Part shown: piece after piece, positions 8,234 through 16,700 of the stretch
Layout of the letters: each line of letters starts with the position of its first letter
How positions within the stretch are numbered: position 1 is the first letter of the stretch
NCBI GenBank assembly: GCA_017964755.1
Contig: JAGCRI010000074.1
Coordinates: 1 to 29,713, forward strand
Reading direction: 5' to 3'
Source of the DNA: Bacteroidales bacterium
Lineage (GTDB): Bacteria; Bacteroidota; Bacteroidia; Bacteroidales; WCHB1-69
DNA length: 29,713 nucleotides
Position numbers and translations under genes: made by a program
The notes under the pieces: generated by a model
What the model was told of the DNA's origin: nothing
Database searches by the model: none
Seen by the model: only the letters and a program-made list of their open reading frames with translations

Positions 8234-10618
8234 ATGAAACATGTCATCCGCTTTGCAATATTGATATCTGTCATAGTCGGCTTTCACTCATGCAATTCGA
8301 CACGCCATCTGAAAGATGGGGAGCACATGCTCACGAAGAACACTGTGAAAGTGACGGACAGGAAGGGTGACGAATTCAACGACCTATACTATCTGTTGAG
8401 GCCTGTGCCGAACAAAAAATTCATTGATGTCTTTCCGATAAAGACCTCGTTGTATGCGAAATATTACCCAAAACGCGATCCTGTGACGGACACCATAATC
8501 AGTGATTCAAAATTCAGGCGATGGATGCGGTCGCATGGGGAACCACCTGTACTGCTCGACACAAACATGGTTTCATACTCAATGGACCAGCTGATAATTG
8601 CAATGCACCAACTCGGCTATTTCAACGCCTCGGTGGCTTCGGAAATACGCTTCCGCAGAAAAAAAGCAGCAGTGAACTACTACGTTGAAGCTAACGAGCC
8701 GTTTTACATAAACAAGATAAAGTATCATATCGACATTCCTGAATACAAAAAAAGCATAGTAAGAGACACCTCAAACACGCAGCTACATGCAGGGATGAGA
8801 TACAAAGCTGAGGCACTGCTAAACGAAAAGGCGCGCATTCTGAACACACTCCGCGACCAAGGCTACTACCACGCACCAAACAACATGATATATTTTGTCG
8901 TTGACACCACTCAGCAGGGCAGCGGCATACGGCCGGAACAAACCGTTGACATCGACATTTACATCAACCTTTCAAGAGTACATGACGAAACCGCCCTGCA
9001 AAAGTACAAATACAAGTACGAGTTCAACAATGTTTATGTTTACTCGAACTATAATCCGGCACGAGACCCATCTCTGCCCATGGACACGGTAAAATTCACA
9101 CGCAGCAAAAACGACCCGACACGCTACTTTTTCATCACCCCGAAAGAGGAAGGCAAATTCAAAAAAAGAAAGAATGTTTACGCACCAAAACGCGACTACC
9201 GTTACCGCACACTGACCGACCTTATGTACACCAAGCGTGGTGACACCTATTCGCAAAACGTGCTGAACAGATCATACAAAAGGCTCAGCGACCTCAAGAA
9301 TTTCGGATACATAAACATTGAATTTACAGAGAACGAAACCAAGAGGGACAGCGCAAACCAGACAGGCCTCCTAAACACCACGTACAAGCTCTCCAGAAAC
9401 AAAATCCACTCTGTATCAGCCGAAGTGGATGTGAGAAGCGACAAGGCAAATCTGTCGCTCACCTACTCCAACAAAAACATCTTCAAAGGGGCGGAGTACT
9501 TCAACTTCAACATATACGGGGGGTTGGACATTCTGTTCAAGCGGACAGACAAACGACTAATCATGTACACGCAGAATGCCGAAGCCGGCGGCGAGATTTC
9601 CCTTGACTTTCCGAGGCTTTTCATATTCAGGAAAACACAAAAAATCGAAAGCCTGCGATACAGCACTTCCATAAAGTTAGGAGCGCACTGGCAGCGCGCC
9701 GCCACATTGTACCAACGTCTCATTCTGAATACAGCTATGGTTTACAGCTGGATGCCTAACCTGAAATACAACCATTCTATCGCCCCCATTGACATAAGTA
9801 TCGTAAAGATTGACAAATACGAAGGATTTGATGATGTCATCAAAAAATATTCCAAATCATTCCAAAGAAAATATGAAGAGAATGTCCTCTTCGCACTCAA
9901 CTACACATTCAACTACACACATCCGACAAAAAGTTCAAGGAACAGATTCACAATACGTCTCTTATTCGAGTCATCAGGGACATTGCTCACGGGAATAAAC
10001 GCGCTTTTCAAAATGCCGAAAAACGACAATGGGGCATGGACATTCTGCGGCATGAACTATGCCACATACCAAATGGCGGAAATTGACTTGAGATATTCGC
10101 ACGTAATCAACAACAAGAACTCTGTCGCCACCCGTTTCAACTTCGGGATAGGGATACCGATATTGAACTCTAAGGTGATGCCTTTTGAGAAGAGCTTTTA
10201 CTTAGGCGGGGCTAACAGCATGAGAGCGTGGGCGTTCCGCACCCTTGGACCGGGATCTTACTACAGCGAGTCGCGAAGGACTGAACGCAGCGGCGACATA
10301 AAGATTGAAATGAATGCGGAATATCGCGGCACGATATACAAATTCATAAAATACGGCATTTTTGCGGACATTGGCAATATTTGGCTTGTAAAAAAAGATG
10401 AACAGATGCTCAATGCCGAGTTCAAATTCAACCGGTTTTACAAGGAGCTTGCTCTTGCCACAGGTGTAGGACTGCGACTTGACTTCAACTTCTTTATTAT
10501 CAGAATTGACATGGCCCTGCCGATATACGACCCTAACGAACAAGAGGCGAACCGCTGGATCAACAAGAACGTCTTCAAAAAACTTTACATTCCATTCGCA
10601 ATCGGCTATGCTTTTTAA
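8234..10618 (+). CDS. tamL: TamL: lipid-anchored TamA/Omp85-family outer-membrane protein
   Basis: This 794-residue Omp85 protein corresponds to the Bacteroidetes variant of TamA in which the N-terminus carries a lipoprotein signal: MKHVIRFAILISVIVGFHSC with the acylated Cys at 20. Residues 21-430 hold POTRA-like repeats (DQLIIAMHQLGYFNASV, LNEKARILNTLRDQGYYHAP, QNVLNRSYKRLSDLKNFGY); the barrel spans about 430-794 and ends in a classical beta-signal (IPFAIGYAF). The loop-6 region reads SMRAWAFRTLGPGSY, a common form of the VRGF motif in TamL proteins, after FYLGGAN. TamA works with TamB in phospholipid and protein delivery to the outer membrane. No tamB (AsmA-like/DUF490) gene is adjacent here. 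The final 11 bp overlap the start of the helicase gene. Confidence 0.88.
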   Translation: MKHVIRFAILISVIVGFHSCNSTRHLKDGEHMLTKNTVKVTDRKGDEFNDLYYLLRPVPNKKFIDVFPIKTSLYAKYYPKRDPVTDTIISDSKFRRWMRSHGEPPVLLDTNMVSYSMDQLIIAMHQLGYFNASVASEIRFRRKKAAVNYYVEANEPFYINKIKYHIDIPEYKKSIVRDTSNTQLHAGMRYKAEALLNEKARILNTLRDQGYYHAPNNMIYFVVDTTQQGSGIRPEQTVDIDIYINLSRVHDETALQKYKYKYEFNNVYVYSNYNPARDPSLPMDTVKFTRSKNDPTRYFFITPKEEGKFKKRKNVYAPKRDYRYRTLTDLMYTKRGDTYSQNVLNRSYKRLSDLKNFGYINIEFTENETKRDSANQTGLLNTTYKLSRNKIHSVSAEVDVRSDKANLSLTYSNKNIFKGAEYFNFNIYGGLDILFKRTDKRLIMYTQNAEAGGEISLDFPRLFIFRKTQKIESLRYSTSIKLGAHWQRAATLYQRLILNTAMVYSWMPNLKYNHSIAPIDISIVKIDKYEGFDDVIKKYSKSFQRKYEENVLFALNYTFNYTHPTKSSRNRFTIRLLFESSGTLLTGINALFKMPKNDNGAWTFCGMNYATYQMAEIDLRYSHVINNKNSVATRFNFGIGIPILNSKVMPFEKSFYLGGANSMRAWAFRTLGPGSYYSESRRTERSGDIKIEMNAEYRGTIYKFIKYGIFADIGNIWLVKKDEQMLNAEFKFNRFYKELALATGVGLRLDFNFFIIRIDMALPIYDPNEQEANRWINKNVFKKLYIPFAIGYAF

Positions 10619-12026
10619 CAACATCTTCGACACATTCTGCCGCCAAGTGTCAGCCGCTCCCACCAAAGGGCAGACCGCAGCCATGCAATTGTTAGCCGAT
10701 TTTGTAGAATCACAATCGGAAGAACATCCACTCTTCATCTTGAAAGGATATGCGGGAACAGGGAAGACATCACTCATCAGCTCTTTGGTAAAGACTTTAG
10801 GCGCTTTACACAAAAACACGGTTTTACTTGCCCCGACCGGCAGAGCTGCCAAGGTATTCTCAGTCTATGCCAACAGAAAAGCATACACCATTCACAAATA
10901 TCTGTACAGAGTGCAGTCAAAGAATGGGTTTCTGCGTTTTGTCAGAAAGCCGAATAAAACCCCGAACACCATATTCATCGTTGATGAAGTGTCAATGATT
11001 TCCGACTCTCCGAGTGAAGGATTGGCAGACGCCCGCAGCCTCCTTGATGACCTCATTTCTTTTGTTTTCGAGCAGAAGAACTGCAAACTTCTATTCATCG
11101 GTGACGATGCGCAGCTGCCTCCGGTAAACTGTGTCGAGAGTCCCGCACTTGACTACGAGTACTTGCAGCGCAACTTCAATGTTAACATCACCACCCACCA
11201 GCTAAAAGAAGTCGTGCGGCAGGCGTTGAACTCAGGCATTCTCAACAATGCAAACGCGCTGAGAAGCAAGCTAACCGATGATGACTTCTCGTTGCCACTG
11301 TTCAACCTTGAAAACAGCATTGACGTAAGGCGCATAAACGGGAACGAGCTGACAGACGAATACGCCACACTCTACTCCGAACTCTCCCCCGAAGCCATTG
11401 TCACAATAACACGCTCTAACAAAAGAGCTTACCTTTTTAATCAGAAAATAAGGAACAGGATTTTCTACCATGAAAACGAAATTTCAACCGGTGACTTCAT
11501 AATGGCCGTGAAAAACAACTACTACTGGCTTGATGAGACTTCTGAAGCCGGCTTCATTGCGAACGGTGACATTATGGAGATTATGTCCATTAACAAGACG
11601 CAGGAACTATACGGATTCCGTTTTGCAGATATAACCGCTAGGCTGTGCGATTACCGCGACTACCCTACTGTTGACATTAAAATAATTCTTGAAAGCCTGC
11701 AAAGCGAAGGTCCTTCAATGAGCGGGGAACAAAACAACGCTCTCTACCAAGCTGTTGCGGAAGATTACGCTGACATAGCAGACAAACGGAAACGATATAT
11801 GGCCATAAAGAACGACCCGTTCCTGAATGCTGTACAAATCAAGTTCTCATACGCGCTCACCTGCCACAAGACCCAAGGCGGGCAATGGAAAGTCATATTC
11901 ATTGACCAAGGTTTTATCCCTGAAACAGGCCTTGACAAAGAATATCTCCGCTGGCTATACACTGCACTCACCCGCGCCACCCGCAAAGTTTATCTCATCA
12001 ATTTTAAAGATGAGATGTTCGTCTGA
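10608..12026 (+). CDS. RecD/Dda-like superfamily 1B DNA helicase
   Basis: The 472-residue product is an AAA_30/UvrD_C_2-type helicase. Walker A is GYAGTGKT (47-54), Walker B with DEVSM at 126-130, motif III LLFIGDDAQLPPV (about 164-176), and near the C-terminus ALTCHKTQGGQW (motif V region) and LYTALTRATRKVYLIN (motif VI, with the arginine finger). This set is typical of short RecD2- or Dda-like 5'-3' helicases without nuclease domain. The ATG at 10608 is chosen because the product then begins just before the helicase domain; the open frame further upstream is the out-of-frame shadow of tamL. It overlaps tamL by 11 bp (ATGCTTTTTAA), so translational coupling is likely. It stops at UGA, which shows UGA is a normal stop here. 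Its link to the envelope genes looks positional only. Confidence 0.88.
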   Translation: MLFNNIFDTFCRQVSAAPTKGQTAAMQLLADFVESQSEEHPLFILKGYAGTGKTSLISSLVKTLGALHKNTVLLAPTGRAAKVFSVYANRKAYTIHKYLYRVQSKNGFLRFVRKPNKTPNTIFIVDEVSMISDSPSEGLADARSLLDDLISFVFEQKNCKLLFIGDDAQLPPVNCVESPALDYEYLQRNFNVNITTHQLKEVVRQALNSGILNNANALRSKLTDDDFSLPLFNLENSIDVRRINGNELTDEYATLYSELSPEAIVTITRSNKRAYLFNQKIRNRIFYHENEISTGDFIMAVKNNYYWLDETSEAGFIANGDIMEIMSINKTQELYGFRFADITARLCDYRDYPTVDIKIILESLQSEGPSMSGEQNNALYQAVAEDYADIADKRKRYMAIKNDPFLNAVQIKFSYALTCHKTQGGQWKVIFIDQGFIPETGLDKEYLRWLYTALTRATRKVYLINFKDEMFV

Positions 12027-12100
12027 CGGTTGCTTATTCTCAACTATAATAGGCTATCAATTTATTGATTGGGGATTACAATTATCTTAAAAAGAGCCTC

Positions 12101-13663
12101 TCATCTCATTTTTACAAATTTTTCTGTTTTTACCACCCTGCCACCAACACTGAAACTGATGAAATAAAAACCATCCGGATAGTCATTTAAGGAAATTCTT
12201 GTAACTTCACTTGAAGATTCTGATGTAAGCATTTTCTGACCACGTGAATTGTATAATTGAATTACTATTTCAGAACGTGTGTCGTTAGTGATATCTATGT
12301 AATCCTTTGACGGATTGGGGGCTATTGAGATTCCTGAAGTATTTGGAAGCGCACCATTCACGCCTGACGGTTCATAAATGGTGAGGGCAAGAACAATGGA
12401 GCTGTCGCAGCCATTTTCAGAAACCATTGATACTGTATAAATTCCTGATTCGGTATATGTCTCTCCGTTTGCAGGCCATGTGAAGGAATATGGCGCCTCC
12501 ACTTCTTCGTATGCCGTCACATCTGGTCTGATTGTAATATTCAGGACAACGGTGCTGTCGGTGCTTCCATAACTGAAATGGTTGGTGAATGTATGTTCAC
12601 CATTTGTCAAATCAGTTCCGTTGACTGTGAAGCCATAATTGTTGTACACTCCATTTTTGCAAACAAAATCGGTGATTGTAGTGGTTATATATGTATGTGA
12701 AATAGAAGAGTCTATATGATCAATTGCCTTATAATCGTAAGTAATTCTGGCATAACCGTTGCCACTATGCCCAACTTCCGTACTGCCGGTAGTGGAAGGC
12801 ATTAGACTATTTCCATCAACGGCATAGGAGCTTGCGCCTGTATAATAACTTCCGCCGCCGCCACCGCCCCAATAACCAGTTGAGGCTGAATAGGTTCCTC
12901 CCTGTCCGCCGGAATAACCTCCACCACCGCCGCCACGGACATATCCGGAAGAGTTATTATTATACGCCCCGGCTCCGCCGCCGAAACCGCCTGTTCCTGG
13001 TGCAATACCGTTATACGCAACCCCGCTGCCTGACCCACCTGCGCCACCATTAACAAAAGCTCTACCTCCGTTTGAATTACTACTGCTTGTTCCGTCTGTC
13101 AACAATCCACCACCACCTGATGATTCCCCATTTGTAATCCCTGTATTTCCACCATTTCCTGCCGTACCACCGCCAGATGAATACGTTGAACCTCCATTTT
13201 GAGTAGCTTGTCCATGATGCGCTAATATGTTCGAGTATGTGCCTGGTACACTTGTCGGACCACTCGCTCCACCACCGCCTCCTGCGACAGCATACGGTGT
13301 GTTAGAGGAAGATGTTATAAATGTTCCACCACCGCCTCCGCCAAGTCCACCCTGACCGCCAACCAACACTTTTAAATTTTCGCCCGCAGCAAGTAAAACT
13401 TTAGAAATTGCATAAGCGCCTCTGGAACCTATAATCGTACCAACTGTGCCACCTTGAGCGCCCCACACTTCAAAAGAATAAGTTGTAGTTATTGGAGTAG
13501 TATATGATGCCATTGCACCTGTATATGCAAAATCCTTCACTCCGCTTTGCATATCATAGATAGTGTCGTAATGCCACACGTATGTGTAACTGACAGATAT
13601 CTGTTGCGCGTATGCGGTTATGGAAACAAAAGCAGCAAATATAAAAATGCAAAGTTTATACAT
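12101..13663 (-). CDS. Secreted glycine-rich protein with T9SS C-terminal sorting domain
   Basis: This 520-residue protein has a signal peptide (1-19, ...SITAYAQ), a beta-strand opening (TYSFEVWGAQGG, 61-72), and a glycine-rich region from about 62 to 308 with GGGGG blocks at 109-113, 128-132, 244-249 and 266-271. That region closes with GNGYARITYDY, as in the glycine-rich domain related to that of ALK/LTK receptors and common in bacterial surface proteins. Residues 310-435 resemble Bacteroidetes gliding/adhesin repeats (GENGCDSSIVLALTIY-like). The last ~75 residues (ISIAPNPSKDYIDI..., LYNSRGQKML, YPDGFYFISF, KTEKFVKMR) are a type A T9SS sorting domain (TIGR04183 type). It is therefore expected to cross the outer membrane via T9SS and be anchored or released. 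Function is unknown. It stops at UGA and has its own promoter upstream. Confidence 0.87.
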   Translation of the reverse strand: MYKLCIFIFAAFVSITAYAQQISVSYTYVWHYDTIYDMQSGVKDFAYTGAMASYTTPITTTYSFEVWGAQGGTVGTIIGSRGAYAISKVLLAAGENLKVLVGGQGGLGGGGGGTFITSSSNTPYAVAGGGGGASGPTSVPGTYSNILAHHGQATQNGGSTYSSGGGTAGNGGNTGITNGESSGGGGLLTDGTSSSNSNGGRAFVNGGAGGSGSGVAYNGIAPGTGGFGGGAGAYNNNSSGYVRGGGGGGYSGGQGGTYSASTGYWGGGGGGSYYTGASSYAVDGNSLMPSTTGSTEVGHSGNGYARITYDYKAIDHIDSSISHTYITTTITDFVCKNGVYNNYGFTVNGTDLTNGEHTFTNHFSYGSTDSTVVLNITIRPDVTAYEEVEAPYSFTWPANGETYTESGIYTVSMVSENGCDSSIVLALTIYEPSGVNGALPNTSGISIAPNPSKDYIDITNDTRSEIVIQLYNSRGQKMLTSESSSEVTRISLNDYPDGFYFISFSVGGRVVKTEKFVKMR

Positions 13664-13710
13664 AACTTCCTGTACTTAAATTTTACAAACAAATTACAAA
13701 TATAACTTTG

Positions 13711-13739
13711 CAAAGTTAATAAAAAATATACAATAACAA
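13711..13739 (-). promoter_or_regulatory. Bacteroidetes-type promoter of the T9SS-cargo gene
   Basis: Read on the minus strand, TAACTTTG (complement of 13711-13718) matches TAnnTTTG, and a TTG occurs 18 bases upstream (complement of 13737-13739). The gene's ATG follows about 48 bases downstream. A second possible -7 box, TATATTTG, is the complement of 13697-13704. The spacing is slightly short, so the -33 assignment is tentative. Confidence 0.5.
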
Positions 13740-13749
13740 GAATCAAATA

Positions 13750-16700
13750 TTACTTTTCAACAGAAAGTCTGATTCCCTTACTATGTGCTGAAAATTGCGG
13801 AGCATACATACATTGGACTGTAGAAATCCCGTTGGAAAACGTGCCGGACTGGGTAACTACAAGCGTATATTCAAAAACGTATGTGCCTTTTCTGAGATAA
13901 TCAAAGAAAAAGTTAACAGAGGCATCGCGGACAGACTCGTAATAGTACAAGTTCCCCTGCCGTCTGTATCCTGAAAAGACATCAACAGGCTCGAAAGCGG
14001 AAGCGCGCATATCCTTCAAATGGACATATTCAAAATCCCTGTCTGCCCTTAATTCAACTCTCACACGGATTTTATCACCGACTCGAAGCGTATTTTTTTG
14101 CGTTATCGGCATCAGCACCTCACCGCGGTCGCCCAATTCAACCTTGTAAAGCTGCTTCACCATTGAGAGCGGAATAGCCTTATCTGTAGCCTCTATGTTC
14201 TCCAGCTCATCAAAATACTGCCAGTAAAGGCCGCCCCACGCGCTGCCCGCATCACTCTTCGCCAAAGTTACTCCCCTGCCCTTGATTTTCGTATCACCAC
14301 TCATCGGAATTGTCTGCATAACAGTTGGTGTGGCGGAGTTGTCCTCAACAACGATAACCGTATCGACAAGCGAAACAGAAATAGGCTCACCTTGTTTTAT
14401 CTCTTTCAATTTTGACCCGTTTTTCATAAACAGCGCATAGCACGCTTCAGCAGTGTTTTTGGTGGTGCCCCAGTTTTGTGTCTGTTTCTGCTTCAACAGC
14501 CATAACTGCATTTTCTCAGCCGACTCTGTATCATTAGCTATTGTCAAGAAAGCCTCAATGAGCATAGATTGCCTTTCAACAGGCGCTTCATACCAGAACC
14601 AACCAGTACCTTCGTTCTTCCAATACATTCCCATCTCTTCTGAATACAAAGCCCTGTCTTTCAGCTTGCTGACAATTGTTTTTGCCAACTGTTTATCACC
14701 ATTCCTAAACATCACAAGAGCAATCATAGACTGCATATATATTGTCTGGTCAGACCAGTACTTCTTCATTTGATTCAAGAAAAAGTCGTATGCCTCCCTA
14801 TCATTTTTCGATACATTATATTTATTAATGAAGAAACTCCTTGCATAAAAATGATGGATTTCAAAATTAGAAGGCCTTACTATCGACATATCAGTATTGT
14901 ATTTCTTCAGCTGGCGATATGAAACAGATAGCTCATTATCCATATATTTCACGGCTTTTTTGAGGCAATTTCCGGAAAGTGTATTGTGCATATCGTCAAC
15001 GCCAAGTTCGCTCAGATGACCGCTGCCAGCGACAATATGCTGTGTGATAAAACGGCTCGGATAACCTTTGCCAAACCAAGACCACGAACCGTCATCATTC
15101 TGGTTCTTCTCCAATTTCCTGACAATCTGTGCATTCTCCTTTTCAATACGCTTTACATCAAAAAGATTGCCTATAGAATATTTTTGCGAAGACTCATTCT
15201 GAGCGTCAAGCACCCAAGGAGTCTCTTCAAGCATAGCATACTTCAAATCCTCATTTTTCTCAAGATTAGAACAAAGCTCATCAGGATTCTCGTTTTTCCA
15301 TGCCTCGAAAGCCTTTTTAATGTCCGGTGAAGAATTTGCAATATGGGCAGCCAACGAATTTGCATACATCTTACTGAATATCTGCTCATTGCAATCGTAT
15401 GGATACTGCATTAGATATGGCAATGCCTGCACAGCATACCACATAGGATTAGGAGTAAGCTCGAGTTTCAAGTTATAGTGTTCGCGTGTTTTCGGGGCAA
15501 GACCGCTGAGATAATTGTCAAGCGGCTTAAAGTCAAAATGCTTGGTTTGTTTTCCGTTCACATAAAGGTTAAGAGATTCTGTTACAAGCATTCTGTTGGA
15601 AAGCACCGGCAGCGTGGCAGTCTCCCCGTCAGAAAACACCACTCCGTCCTTCTTGTCAGACTGTGCCACAATGCGGTATGTCAAAGCCGGTACATTATGC
15701 GGAACAACAATCTTGAAGCTCACTTCGGAACTTTCGCCTGCTTTCACAGAAAAGGATGCCGAAGAAGCACCTGATACAACATCAATCTTATTGTTATCCA
15801 AGGCATTATAAAATTCTATTGAAGCATTTCCCGTTAATTCGGAGCCACCTGCGTTGACAATTTTGGCAGAAAGGAGAATTGTGTCGCCCTCACGCAGGAA
15901 ACGCGGCATATTCGGCACAACCATCATATCCTTAATAGTCTGAATATATTTCACAAATGTCCCGACTTTCAAGTCCTGAGTATGAGCAAGTCCAAGCATT
16001 TTCCACTTTGTCAGGGTCTCAGGCATTTTAAACTTCAAAACCACATTGCCTTCAGCGTCAGTACGCAGGTCGGGGAAGAAAAATGCGGTCTCCGCGAAAT
16101 CGGAACGTACCTGCGGCTCAATATTTGACTCCTCGCCACTTGGAGCTGTTGTCGTCTCAGCATCGTCAAAGTTATAGGATTCAGCCTTATTACCTCTGAC
16201 TTCAAGAGTAGCAGCCTTATCTGATGGCATTTCCATCACTTCTTCAGCCATTTCCGCCGGGGCATAGTCATAGTCATATTCAGCCTTAAGCGCCTTGTTA
16301 GCGTACACCATTCCTGCCCCATACTTTCTTGATCTATAATACATTCGCTCATCCAAAAAGTCATTAATCAACTGATAATACATTTTTTCAGCATAATTAT
16401 AACTTGGTATTTTAAGTTTTGTATATCTCGCCCATTCCTGATATGGGTAATCAACATAAAACGGATATTTTTTACCGACGAATGTCAAATAATCCACCCA
16501 CATAGAAAAACTATTCGCTGTGAAAGCATCAAGCGAGGCGTCATACATTGCGCACAAGAGTTCGGCAGCCACTTTCGTCCCATTCTCGCCCTTCAATTTC
16601 AGGGTAATTTCCTCTTCGGCACCCGGCTGGGTCTTGTCGCGGAACGTGCCCCATTCAAAATCAATAACCTTGTTGGAAAACGGCACATTAATATTAACGT

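Noticed and set aside
10202..10852. 216-codon open frame on the minus strand
   Set aside because: It lies antisense to the 3' end of tamL and the start of the helicase, both strongly supported, and its translation shows no domain-like pattern.
12027..12100. Shared terminator between the convergent helicase and T9SS-cargo genes
   Set aside because: Only a weak 5-bp AT hairpin (12056-12069) is visible, without a convincing T run, so I do not call a terminator.
12800..13400. DNA repeat array of CCACCGCC-like triplets
   Set aside because: It is the coding sequence of the glycine-rich domain; the repetition follows from glycine codons and the frame is continuous.
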